Positions 53,462 to 62,387 of a DNA stretch of 64,000 nt are shown piece by piece. The position numbers and the translations under genes were made by a program. The DNA comes from Mucilaginibacter empetricola. GTDB lineage: Bacteria; Bacteroidota; Bacteroidia; Sphingobacteriales; Sphingobacteriaceae. Each line of letters begins with the position of its first letter. Position 1 is the first letter of the stretch. The stretch lies in assembly GCF_024808665.1 (NCBI RefSeq), contig NZ_JANUBZ010000002.1:378017-442016 (forward strand). The letters run 5' to 3'. The notes under the pieces were generated by a model that had not been told where the DNA came from, did not search any database, and saw nothing but the letters and a program-made list of their open reading frames with translations.

Positions 53462-53574
53462 TGAAGCTTGTTTTTGTTTTAAAATAGATTGGAATTCATT
53501 TTTAGCATCCCGATTTTTTGGTAGAATAATGAATCGCGCAAGTGGAAATATCTAGTCAGTAATGAATTTGAAGA

Positions 53575-53760
53575 TTAAAGGATGTTATCAATATCATCAA
53601 TGGCGGTTTCAAAATCCAATGTTTGATCTGGTTTCTTTCTATAATCGGCAAGTCGTTGTCGTACAATATCTTTATGCCAATCCTGAACATCAATTTCATC
53701 AATGGGAATATGCACTCTGGTAGTTTTGCCTGCATCATCTGAAATAAATTGTAAATTCAT
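53575..53760 (-). CDS. Antitoxin-like small protein, no toxin gene found
   Basis: 61 residues. The N-terminus MNLQFISDDAGKTTRVHIPI with a following acidic helix resembles Bacteroidota type II antitoxins that precede RelE/ParE-type toxins. No open frame for a roughly 90-residue toxin follows: the 113 bases to truA hold stops in every frame. It is either an orphan antitoxin or an unrelated small gene. Family is a pattern-level guess; the reading frame itself has a normal codon pattern. Confidence 0.5.
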   Translation of the reverse strand: MNLQFISDDAGKTTRVHIPIDEIDVQDWHKDIVRQRLADYRKKPDQTLDFETAIDDIDNIL

Positions 53761-53841
53761 GTCTGCTGTATTTTAATTCCGCTAATCTTTTGCCTTCAAT
53801 CAAAAATAAGCATAAAAACAATAACCCATCAAACAAAATAG

Positions 53842-54050
53842 GCGCAATTCAAATTGTCGCTTTTGCACGAAACGTTCCGATGGAACGTGAAATTTGTTAT
53901 TGAATATTTTTTCTACCCACCAGTCGTCCTTACAGGACGAAAATTGAGTTGATCGTCCCGTAAGGACGACTGGTGGGTAGATTAAGCATTAAAATTGTAT
54001 TTACGTTCCATCGGAACGTCTGGTGTGTAAGCGCGACAATTTGAAATGCA
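53842..54050. repeat. Triple-nested inverted repeat element
   Basis: Three concentric pairs of arms. Outer: TTCAAATTGTCGC (53848-53860) with GCGACAATTTGAA (54033-54045), extendable to 16 of 17. Middle: ACGTTCCGATGGAACGT (53872-53888) with its exact reverse complement at 54003-54019. Inner: 28-base arms 53913-53940 and 53953-53980, 27 of 28 matched, containing CGTCCTTACAGGACG-like palindromes. Middle and inner arms are themselves near-palindromic, so cruciforms or branched hairpins are possible. Occupies most of the 368-base gap between the antitoxin-like gene and gltD. Confidence 0.9.
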
Positions 54051-54060
54051 CCCAACAAAA

Positions 54061-54086
54061 AACCGGGCCACTTTCGCCACCCGGTT
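54061..54086 (-). terminator. Terminator after gltD
   Basis: CCCGGTT/AACCGGG 7-base-pair stem (54061-54067 and 54080-54086, 12-base loop) with a T run (TTTTTG) beyond it on the minus strand, 43 bases after the gltD stop. Confidence 0.8.
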
Positions 54087-54128
54087 TGCATTATAGTTGA
54101 TTGAGATTGGTTTGCAAATTTATTCAGC

Positions 54129-55607
54129 TTAAAACACCTGCTCAAACTGATTCACGGCATCTTTGCTTTCCAAGATAGAATGTCCCATCAGGAACTCATC
54201 AACCTTGCGGGCAGCTTCGCGGCCTTCGGATATGGCCCAAACTACCAGCGATTGGCCTCTGCGCATATCGCCCGCGGCAAATACTTTGCCTACGTTGGTG
54301 CGGTAAACACCTTCTTTAGCTTTTACGTTTTTGCGCTCATCCAGCTCAACGCCCATGTTTTCTATCATTCCCTGTGCTTGCGGGAACAAAAAGCCCATTG
54401 CCAGAAATACCCTTTGGCAAGGAATTTCTCGTTCAGAACCTTCCACTTTAGCAAATTTCATCGGCCTGCCCATTACATCCAATTCCCAGGTTACGTCAAC
54501 TACTCTAAGTGCTCTCAGGTTGCCATCGGCATCGCCTAAAAACTCTTCGGTATTAACACCCCAAAAACGGTCGGCACCTTCTTCGTGGCTGCTGGTAGTT
54601 TTTAATACCATTGGGTAAGTCGGCCATGGCATGTGTTGTGTACGTTGCGCAGGCGGCTGCACCATTACCTCAAATTGTTTAATGGATTTGGCGCCCTGGC
54701 GGTTGGATGTACCCACACAATCGGACCCGGTATCACCACCACCAATTACAATTACGTCTTTACCGGTTGCTAAAATATCTTCTTGTGTAAATTTGCTGTC
54801 GCTAACGCGTTTGTTTTGCTGTTTTAAAAAGTCCATCGCAAAATGGATGCCCTTTAATTCCCTGCCGGGGATGTTCAGGTTACGAGGAATGGTTGAACCA
54901 CCTGCCAATACTACAGCATCGTTATTACGCACCAGTTCATCCGCAGCAATATCTTTACCTACTTCGGTATTGCATTTAAATTTAATGCCATCCTGCTCCA
55001 TTACCTTGATACGACGTTCCACTACCGACTTCTCTAATTTAAAATCGGGGATACCGTAACGTAATAAGCCTCCTGGGTAATCATCGCGCTCGTAAACAGT
55101 AACCGAGTGACCCGCTTTGCTCAATTGTGCGGCAGCAGCTAAACCCGCCGGGCCTGAACCTACCACAGCTATTTTTTTGCCTGTTTTAATAAGCGGAGCA
55201 ACCGGTTTTACCAGGTTTTTAGAATAAGCAATTTCAATAATATGCTTTTCAATCTCTTCAATAGCTACCGCCGGTTTGTTAATGCCTAACACACATGCCG
55301 ATTCGCAGGGAGCAGGGCAAATTCTTCCGGTAAATTCAGGAAAGTTATTGGTCGATGATAAAATGTTATAAGCTTCTTCCCAGTTTTTGCGATACACTGC
55401 ATCGTTAAACTCCGGAATGATGTTGCCCAGCGGGCAGCCTGAATGACAAAACGGAATACCACAATTCATGCAACGTGCCGATTGCTGGTTCAGTTTGTCA
55501 TCAGCATATGGGTGAACAAATTCTTTATAATTTTTTACGCGTTCTGCAGCTGGTGTTTTTTCGGGAAGCTCTCTGTTAAATTCCTGAAATCCTGTTGGTT
55601 TTCCCAT
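54129..55607 (-). CDS. gltD: Glutamate synthase (NADPH) small subunit
   Basis: Flavoprotein that transfers electrons from NADPH to the large subunit in the GOGAT reaction. 492 residues. The N-terminal 4Fe-4S cysteine clusters are [20 protein letters not shown] and [12 protein letters not shown]; an FAD-binding [17 protein letters not shown] and an NADPH-binding [11 protein letters not shown] follow. Overlaps gltB: the gltB stop TAA shares a base with the gltD ATG (TAATG). A hairpin terminator follows. Confidence 0.96.
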   Translation of the reverse strand: MGKPTGFQEFNRELPEKTPAAERVKNYKEFVHPYADDKLNQQSARCMNCGIPFCHSGCPLGNIIPEFNDAVYRKNWEEAYNILSSTNNFPEFTGRICPAPCESACVLGINKPAVAIEEIEKHIIEIAYSKNLVKPVAPLIKTGKKIAVVGSGPAGLAAAAQLSKAGHSVTVYERDDYPGGLLRYGIPDFKLEKSVVERRIKVMEQDGIKFKCNTEVGKDIAADELVRNNDAVVLAGGSTIPRNLNIPGRELKGIHFAMDFLKQQNKRVSDSKFTQEDILATGKDVIVIGGGDTGSDCVGTSNRQGAKSIKQFEVMVQPPAQRTQHMPWPTYPMVLKTTSSHEEGADRFWGVNTEEFLGDADGNLRALRVVDVTWELDVMGRPMKFAKVEGSEREIPCQRVFLAMGFLFPQAQGMIENMGVELDERKNVKAKEGVYRTNVGKVFAAGDMRRGQSLVVWAISEGREAARKVDEFLMGHSILESKDAVNQFEQVF

Positions 55608-58600
55608 TAGCTGATAGTTTGATATTGTAATTTTTCTAAAACCTTTTTATACTCTTTCGGATATACCTTAACAAATTGTGCCGAAACCTTTTTCCAGTCG
55701 TTTAATAACTGTTTAGCAATTTCGCTGCCTGTAAGGTGAATATGCTTGCGCAATAAAGCAGTGATCTGCTCCTCATCGGCGATTGATAAAGGATCCAGGT
55801 CAACCATTTCCTTGTTGCAGTTTTCGCTGAATGTTTGGTTAGGATTATAAACCCAGGCAATGCCACCGCTCATACCAGCCGCAAAGTTTCTGCCTGTTTC
55901 GCCCAATATTAAAGCACGACCGCCAGTCATATATTCACATCCGTGATCGCCAATACCCTCAACAACTGTTGTGGCACCTGAGTTACGTACGGCAAAACGC
56001 TCGCCGGCCATACCGCGGATAAATACCTCACCCGATGTTGCACCATAAAGCGCTACGTTACCGATGATGATATTTTCTTCTGGTGTAAATGTGGCTTTTT
56101 CGGAAGGATAGATAGCTAGTTGCGCACCCGATAAACCTTTACCTACATAGTCATTAGCCTCACCTTCCAGTTCGAAAGAGATACCTTTGGTGGCAAATGC
56201 GCCAAAGCTTTGTCCCGCTGAACCTTTGAATTTAAAGTTGATGGTATTATCAGGTAATCCGGCAGAACCGTATTTTTTCGAAATCTCGTTTGATAACAAG
56301 GTGCCGATGGTACGGTCAACGTTCTTTACATCGAAAGTAGCAAATACCGGAGTTTTATCTTCCAATGCAGGTCCGGCAGCTTCCAGCAATTTCCAGTCAA
56401 GAATGTTATCCATTCCGTGATCTTGTTTTTCGCTGTTATAAAGCGTAACCTCTTTTGGATTATTTACCGGATGCAGGATGCCAGAAAGATCAATTTTCTT
56501 AGCTTTCCAGCTCTTTAATCCATCTTTTACTTTCAGGAACTGAACGCGGCCCACCATTTCATTAACGGTACGGAAACCTAATTCAGCCATTATTTCGCGT
56601 AATTCTTCGGCCATAAAGCGGAACAGGTTTACAACATGTTCTGGCTTGCCCGAGAATAGTTTTCTCAATTCAGGATCCTGTGTAGCTACACCAACAGGGC
56701 AGGTATTTAAATGACACTTGCGCATCATGATACATCCGCCAGCAACTAGGGCTGCAGTAGCAACGCCCCATTCTTCGGCACCCATTAAACAGGCAATTGC
56801 CAAATCGCGGCCGGTTTTTAACTGACCATCTGTTTGCAATACCACACGGCTGCGCAGTTTGTTGCGTACCAGCGTTTGGTGAGCTTCGGCCAGGCCAAGC
56901 TCCCATGGTAAGCCTGCATGTTTAACAGAGCTTATTGGTGATGCACCTGTACCGCCATCGTATCCGGCAATTAAAATTACATCGGCATGCGCTTTTGCCA
57001 CACCCGCAGCAATGGTACCTACACCTGCTTTTGATACCAGCTTTACGTTGATACGTGCGGCACGGTTAGCATTTTTTAGGTCGAATATTAATTGAGCTAA
57101 ATCCTCAATTGAATAAATATCATGGTGTGGTGGTGGCGATATTAAGCCAACACCCGGTGTTGAGTGCCTTGTTTTAGCAATCCATTCGTCAACCTTGTGG
57201 CCGGGTAGTTGTCCACCCTCACCTGGTTTTGCACCCTGGGCCATTTTAATTTGTAACTCATCAGCATTAGTCAAATAGTTTGAAGTTACCCCAAAACGCG
57301 CTGATGCTACCTGTTTAATAGCCGAACGCATTGAATCGCCGTTAGGCAAACGCTCGTATCTTATTTCGTCTTCACCACCCTCACCGGTATTGCTCTTGCC
57401 GCCTATACGGTTCATGGCAATGGCCATAGTACTGTGTGCCTCGTGAGAAATTGACCCGAAAGACATGGCACCTGTAGCAAAACGCTTCATGATGTTTTCT
57501 GCCGGTTCAACCTCATCAATGCTGATGGATTCGCGGTGGTGAGCAAAATCAAGCAAGCCCCTTATGGTGTAGTGCTTTTCTGTTTGCTCGTTTATTTCTT
57601 TCGCGTAGTTTTTGTAAACACTGTAATCGTTGCTGCGGGTAGCGTGCTGCAATAAGTGAACCGTTGTTGGATTAAACAAGTGCGATTCACCACGGCGTTT
57701 CCATTGATAAATACCACCTTCTGGTAGTAAATGAGTGCCGGTTTTTGACCCGCCGAAGCCTATTTTATGTTTGCAAAGCGACTCGCGCGCAATTTCATCC
57801 AGCCCTAAACCACCTATACGGGTAACAGAACCGGTAAAATATTTATCAACTACCGCCTGGTTAATACCCAGTATTTCAAAAACTTGTGATCCGTGGTATG
57901 ATTGCAGTGTGGAGATTCCCATTTTTGAGAAGATCTTCAACAAACCATCATTAACAGATTTAACGTAGTTTTTGTGCAGTGTTTTAACTTCAAGATCGGT
58001 TTCCAGGCTGCCATTGTTTTTCAATGTTTCAATGGTTGATAGTGCCAGGTATGGGTTAATTGCAGTAGCGCCAAAAGCAAGCAAACAAGCAAAGTGATGT
58101 ACTTCCCAGGTGTCGCCGGTTTCAACAACCAAACCTACCGCACCACGGCGACCGCTTTTTATTAAATGATGGTGTACCGCAGATACCGCCAATAACGATG
58201 GGATAGGAGCGTGTTCAGAATCAATAGCGCGATCTGAAAGGATCAATACCTCAAATCCATCATCAACAGAATCTTCGGCGTAGCGGCAAAGTCTTGCTAT
58301 ACCTTTTTCCAGCGAACCTGGCATGCCATCGGCATTGTAATAAGTTTGCAGGGTTTTGGCATGGAACATGCCGGTATCAATACTTCTTAATTTTTCAAGC
58401 TGATGGTTTTTCAGGATAGGATGTTGTAGTACCACGCAATGGCAGTGCATTTTATCTTCATCCAATAAATTACCGTTGTTACCTATAAAGGTTGCCAAAC
58501 TCATTACCAAACGCTCACGTATCGGGTCGATAGGCGGGTTGGTAACCTGGGCGAAAAATTGTTTAAAGTAGCTCGATAAATGCTGCGGTTTATCAGAAAG

Positions 58601-60127
58601 GATAGCCAAAGGCACATCGGTACCCATTGAACCAATCGGCTCCTTGCCGTCAAGGGCCATTGGTTTAATAATGGTGTCGATATCCTCACGGGTATAACCA
58701 AATACCTGCTGATAACGGAAAACAGAATCTTCTGATAAACTGGCAAATGCCAAACGCGGTTCGCCCAGTTCACCTAAACGGATTTTATAGTTTTCCAGCC
58801 AACGGCCATAAGGCTGGCGTGAAGCTATCTGGTGCTTAATTTCATCATCAGTAATAATTTTGCCTTTTTCGGTATCAATCAATAACATTTTACCAGGCTG
58901 CAAGCGACCTTTACGCAGCACCAGGCTTTCGTCAATTTTTAATACACCGGCTTCCGAGGCGGCAATAACGCGGCCATCACTGGTAATTACAAAGCGAAGC
59001 GGGCGCAAGCCATTTCTATCTAACAATGCACCAACTAATTTACCATCAGTAAAGGTAATTGCTGCAGGGCCGTCCCATGGCTCTGTTAAAGTAGCATGAA
59101 ACTCATAGAATGCCTTTTTGACGGGGTCCATTTGCTCATTGCCATCCCATGCTTCAGGTATCAGCATCATCATTACGTGCGGTAACGAACGGCCGCTATG
59201 TAATAAGATCTCGATGATATTATCCAGGCAGGCGGAATCTGATTGATTGTTGTCAATCACCGGCAAAAGCATCTCCATTTCATCCTGCGTAAAGTAAGAT
59301 GAAGCGTATGATTTTAAGCCCGAATAAAACCAGTTTAAGTTACCTGTAAGGGTATTGATCTCGCCATTGTGTGCAATTAAGCGGAAAGGCTGAGCCAGTT
59401 TCCACGATGGGAATGTATTGGTTGAGAAACGCGAGTGAATCATGGCGAAGCCCGATGCAATACGCGGATCTGTTAAATCATTAAAATATTGGCGCAATTG
59501 GTAGGTGGTAACCTGCCCTTTGTATATAATAGTTTTACAGCTTAACGAAGTAAAATAAAAATGTTCGGCAGCTGCGGGAATAGTTTCGGTAACTGTTTTA
59601 TTAATATAACGCCTTAATATATATAGCTTACGCTCAAAGTCGTCGGTATTGGTTAAATGATGTGGCCTTAAGATAAACAATTGCTCAGCATCAGGTTCAG
59701 CTTTGCGTGCAGTTTCGCCTACTACTGATGAGTTTACAGAAAGCTTTCTGTAACCCAGTTTCTGCAATCCTAATTTTTCAACAGCGTTGCCAATAATAGT
59801 ACGGCAAGCTTTTTTCAGTGCTGATTCTTTTGGGAAAAATATCATCCCAACTCCATACTCGCCTGGTTCAGGTAAGCTTATCTCAAGGTTTGAGCATTCT
59901 TCCAATAAAAATTCATGGGGTAGTTGAATTAAAATACCAGCGCCATCGCCGGTTTCCGGGTCACATCCACATGCACCGCGATGTTCCATATTCTCTAACA
60001 TGGTTAGCGCGTCATCAATAATTTGGTGAGATTTATGTCCGTTAATATTGGTTATAAATCCGGTACCACAAGAGTCGTGTTCAAATTCTGGCCGGTAAAG
60101 GCCCTGTCGGCTTTCAGTCTGCTCCAT
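55607..60127 (-). CDS. gltB: Glutamate synthase large subunit
   Basis: Produces two glutamates from 2-oxoglutarate and glutamine. 1506 residues. The N-terminal class II amidotransferase domain would be exposed after cleavage before Cys21 (EHDSCGTGFITN, a propeptide of 20 residues). The synthase domain has the FMN and 3Fe-4S sites (GGCIMMRKCHLNTCPVGVATQDPELRKLF), and the C-terminal beta-helix domain with repeated GxxxG strands runs to the end. Forms gltBD with gltD; ATG at 60127. A near-consensus TAACTTTA lies a few bases upstream on the minus strand. Confidence 0.97.
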   Translation of the reverse strand: MEQTESRQGLYRPEFEHDSCGTGFITNINGHKSHQIIDDALTMLENMEHRGACGCDPETGDGAGILIQLPHEFLLEECSNLEISLPEPGEYGVGMIFFPKESALKKACRTIIGNAVEKLGLQKLGYRKLSVNSSVVGETARKAEPDAEQLFILRPHHLTNTDDFERKLYILRRYINKTVTETIPAAAEHFYFTSLSCKTIIYKGQVTTYQLRQYFNDLTDPRIASGFAMIHSRFSTNTFPSWKLAQPFRLIAHNGEINTLTGNLNWFYSGLKSYASSYFTQDEMEMLLPVIDNNQSDSACLDNIIEILLHSGRSLPHVMMMLIPEAWDGNEQMDPVKKAFYEFHATLTEPWDGPAAITFTDGKLVGALLDRNGLRPLRFVITSDGRVIAASEAGVLKIDESLVLRKGRLQPGKMLLIDTEKGKIITDDEIKHQIASRQPYGRWLENYKIRLGELGEPRLAFASLSEDSVFRYQQVFGYTREDIDTIIKPMALDGKEPIGSMGTDVPLAILSDKPQHLSSYFKQFFAQVTNPPIDPIRERLVMSLATFIGNNGNLLDEDKMHCHCVVLQHPILKNHQLEKLRSIDTGMFHAKTLQTYYNADGMPGSLEKGIARLCRYAEDSVDDGFEVLILSDRAIDSEHAPIPSLLAVSAVHHHLIKSGRRGAVGLVVETGDTWEVHHFACLLAFGATAINPYLALSTIETLKNNGSLETDLEVKTLHKNYVKSVNDGLLKIFSKMGISTLQSYHGSQVFEILGINQAVVDKYFTGSVTRIGGLGLDEIARESLCKHKIGFGGSKTGTHLLPEGGIYQWKRRGESHLFNPTTVHLLQHATRSNDYSVYKNYAKEINEQTEKHYTIRGLLDFAHHRESISIDEVEPAENIMKRFATGAMSFGSISHEAHSTMAIAMNRIGGKSNTGEGGEDEIRYERLPNGDSMRSAIKQVASARFGVTSNYLTNADELQIKMAQGAKPGEGGQLPGHKVDEWIAKTRHSTPGVGLISPPPHHDIYSIEDLAQLIFDLKNANRAARINVKLVSKAGVGTIAAGVAKAHADVILIAGYDGGTGASPISSVKHAGLPWELGLAEAHQTLVRNKLRSRVVLQTDGQLKTGRDLAIACLMGAEEWGVATAALVAGGCIMMRKCHLNTCPVGVATQDPELRKLFSGKPEHVVNLFRFMAEELREIMAELGFRTVNEMVGRVQFLKVKDGLKSWKAKKIDLSGILHPVNNPKEVTLYNSEKQDHGMDNILDWKLLEAAGPALEDKTPVFATFDVKNVDRTIGTLLSNEISKKYGSAGLPDNTINFKFKGSAGQSFGAFATKGISFELEGEANDYVGKGLSGAQLAIYPSEKATFTPEENIIIGNVALYGATSGEVFIRGMAGERFAVRNSGATTVVEGIGDHGCEYMTGGRALILGETGRNFAAGMSGGIAWVYNPNQTFSENCNKEMVDLDPLSIADEEQITALLRKHIHLTGSEIAKQLLNDWKKVSAQFVKVYPKEYKKVLEKLQYQTIS

Positions 60128-60492
60128 CGTAAAGTTAACCCGTTTATAAAATGGTGTAACAACGAAATTACTGATTATCGGGTTTAATTAAAAATATCTT
60201 AAAATTTTTAAATTTTTCTAAATAATATGATATTGAAATAGTTTTAAATTAACAATATGTCAATAAATCGTTGTTTTTTATTAAATTGTCGTAATCTAAG
60301 CTTTTAGTTATCGAAGTTTCATTATTGGTCAAAACTTCCAGTAAGTCTATAGTTTTTGGTGTAACTACCTAAATGCAGATAAAACGATTGAAATTGTTTC
60401 AATTTTCCGATTATCTGCTACCTGTTTTTTAATATAGCGATATTTTATATGGGGGCGTATTTGCGGTATTTTAAATTGCTAATTTTGATGAA
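60128..60492. other. 365-base divergent spacer between gltB and the acetyltransferase gene
   Basis: A/T-rich with no open frame of note. It holds a gltB-side TAACTTTA element, a hairpin 60375-60418 whose outer arms are GCAGATAA and TTATCTGC with an inner TTGAAA-TTTCAA, and the -7 box TAATTTTG at 60480-60487. The hairpin may be a regulatory site for one of the divergent genes. No RNA gene recognised. Confidence 0.5.
60480..60487 (+). promoter_or_regulatory. -7 promoter box TAATTTTG before the acetyltransferase gene
   Basis: Exact TAnnTTTG match, five bases before the ATG at 60493. Confidence 0.55.
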
Positions 60493-61038
60493 ATGGATAC
60501 AAACGACCCTGTGATTTTTATGGAAACACCAAGGCTGATATTAAGGCAGTGGACTATTGCTGATCAGGAGCCTTTTATTCAATTAAATATGGATAAAGAG
60601 GTAATGGAGTTTTTTCCATCAACTAAAACCCGGGAAGAAACACTTGTGCAGATAGAAAGAATTGTAAATAATATCGACAATCACGGCTATGGTTTTTTTG
60701 CGGTAGAGAGAAAAGATAATAGAGAATTTATAGGGTTTACCGGTTTGACGCATCCAGGTTTTGAAAGTTATTTTACGCCTTGTGTTGAAATTGGCTGGCG
60801 GTTAAGCCAGGCAAACTGGAATCAGGGTTTCGCAACCGAGGCGGCCAGAGCTTGCTTGGAGTTTGGGTTTGAAAAATTGGATTTAAAGGAGATTTATTCT
60901 TTTACGGCGGTCCAAAATAAAAGATCGGAACAGGTAATGATTAAAACAGGAATGATGAAACTGGGATTGTTTGACCATCCTGCATTGAAAGAAGGGGATG
61001 CGCTAAGGCAGCATGTTTTGTATAAAATTGAGCGGTAA
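60493..61038 (+). CDS. GNAT family N-acetyltransferase (RimJ/RimL type)
   Basis: 181 residues. The opening ETPRLILRQWTIADQEPF and the acetyl-CoA region QGFATEAARACLEFGFEKL with EIYSFTAVQNKRSEQVM are the Acetyltransf_3 (RimJ/RimL) signature. The substrate, a ribosomal protein N-terminus or small amine, cannot be read from the sequence. Single gene with its own -7 box; the gap to the next gene is 96 bases. Confidence 0.88.
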   Translation: MDTNDPVIFMETPRLILRQWTIADQEPFIQLNMDKEVMEFFPSTKTREETLVQIERIVNNIDNHGYGFFAVERKDNREFIGFTGLTHPGFESYFTPCVEIGWRLSQANWNQGFATEAARACLEFGFEKLDLKEIYSFTAVQNKRSEQVMIKTGMMKLGLFDHPALKEGDALRQHVLYKIER

Positions 61039-61134
61039 CAGCTTCGGGTCACTGGTGTGTAAAAACTGTTTTAAAAAACAAGGGAGCCATTGTCATTGTA
61101 TACATTTATACAATTATTGAAACCCCAAAATAAC

Positions 61135-61488
61135 ATGAACACTATAACTGAAATAGCAAGCCGTTTAACCTCACTATGTGAAGCTCATCAATTTGTAGAA
61201 GCATACAACACTTTATATTCTGAACATGCAGTGAGCATTGATCCAATTTACAAGAATGAGCCCTTAACCGGTTTACCGGACTTAATTGAAAGAGAGAAAG
61301 CTTTTTTAGCAGCAAATACAATTAACGAGGTGAAAGCATCCGAGCCGATATTTGCCGGCAACTATTTTAGTATTATACTTTCTTTAGATTTTACTACCGC
61401 CGATCAAACCAAAAGAGTGGTAGAAGAGCTTTGCGTTTACAAAGTTGAAAATGGCAAAATTGTAAGTCAGCAGTTTTTTATAGGATAA
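61135..61488 (+). CDS. NTF2-like / SnoaL-like protein
   Basis: 117 residues from the ATG at 61135 (MNTITEIASRLTSLCEAHQF); the frame extends to 61090 but those residues are not family-like. The cone-shaped NTF2 fold is suggested by helix LTSLCEAHQFVEAYNTLYSEHAVSIDP and the strands ending FVAGNYF-like IFAGNYFSIILSLDF and VVEELCVYKVENGKIVSQQFF. The fold is common to isomerases, hydratases and carrier proteins; function unknown. TACATTTA upstream is one mismatch from the -7 consensus. Confidence 0.75.
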   Translation: MNTITEIASRLTSLCEAHQFVEAYNTLYSEHAVSIDPIYKNEPLTGLPDLIEREKAFLAANTINEVKASEPIFAGNYFSIILSLDFTTADQTKRVVEELCVYKVENGKIVSQQFFIG

Positions 61489-61495
61489 CATCGTC

Positions 61496-62233
61496 CTAAA
61501 ATTTAACCCTTGCTGCTATAGTTGGATACACTTCGAATAAGTTTTCGGTGGTGATAACATGGTAATACAGCAAGATTTTTGAGCCCATTGAAAAGTTGCC
61601 CTTAATTTTAAACCATACTTGGGGCTCACCAAAAAAAGAGACGGTTTTGCCGTGCATATCTTTGGTTAAATCATCTCCGAGGTTTTTGTTAAGTGTGTAT
61701 AGTTCAAAATCGCCGGCAAACTCTACTTTATAATTCCAAAAGCCTTTGCCCCAATAAAAGGAAAGCATGATATCATTACTTGGCTTTTTGAGCATATTAT
61801 AGGTATAATATACTGTTGACGTAAAATAGGCCCCCTGCCATTGAAACGAGTAGCTCGGCCCCAGTGACAAGGCGTTATTAATATAGTAGCTGTACTGTGC
61901 CGGGTTGGTAACTCCCAAGCCGCCGCTGTATTGTGCGCTTAAATATATTTTAGGCTGCCAGAAACGGAATGTTTGCGATGCCTGGATAAAGGCCTTTCCT
62001 ATGTTACCACCATCGCCCTGTAAATCGCTTTCCATCTTTATAAAAAAAGCGCCCGGCTTAATAAATGACTTACCACTATCAAGTGATTTAAAATATTCAA
62101 AATACAGCGTAGGGAAGTTTTGCGAATTATGTGCAGGATCAATAGTATGCCTGAAATCATAATGCAGTTGAATGTTTTGCGAAAATAAAGTTGTTGACAG
62201 CATGCAGCAGGCAAATAATAACAGATATTTCAT
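61496..62233 (-). CDS. DUF5020 family outer-membrane beta-barrel protein
   Basis: 245 residues. Signal peptide ending in STTLFSQ, then alternating aromatic strands (NIQLHYDFRHTIDPAHNSQN, KIYLSAQYSGGLGVTNPAQY, FWNYKVEFAGDFELYTL) and a C-terminal Phe (ARVKF), all as in a 12-stranded barrel such as Tsx nucleoside channels, to which DUF5020 is distantly related. Convergent with the NTF2-like gene, 7 bases apart; no terminator identified between them. Confidence 0.85.
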   Translation of the reverse strand: MKYLLLFACCMLSTTLFSQNIQLHYDFRHTIDPAHNSQNFPTLYFEYFKSLDSGKSFIKPGAFFIKMESDLQGDGGNIGKAFIQASQTFRFWQPKIYLSAQYSGGLGVTNPAQYSYYINNALSLGPSYSFQWQGAYFTSTVYYTYNMLKKPSNDIMLSFYWGKGFWNYKVEFAGDFELYTLNKNLGDDLTKDMHGKTVSFFGEPQVWFKIKGNFSMGSKILLYYHVITTENLFEVYPTIAARVKF

Positions 62234-62387
62234 TGTAGTAATTTTTTGATGATTTGATGGATAATAATCATAGCCTTATGGCTTATTTGTAAATATCTTT
62301 GAAGGGATTTTAGGAGGGCGTAATTGCGGCGTAAATGTTGCGGAAATCTGTTTTTTTTAACTATATTTAATTGATTTTTAAGTGTTT

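Noticed and set aside
53462..53574. A toxin gene after the antitoxin-like ORF
   Set aside because: The 113 bases to truA have stops in all three minus-strand frames before a toxin-sized product could be made; one frame opens into truA but has a TAG and no start.
53930..54145. 71-residue minus-strand open frame across the nested repeat
   Set aside because: It is produced by the inverted repeat and terminator sequence, overlaps the end of gltD, and shows no protein-like composition.
54180..55059. Plus-strand open frames inside gltD
   Set aside because: They are shadows of the conserved gltD and gltB coding strands; the minus-strand proteins have clear motifs.
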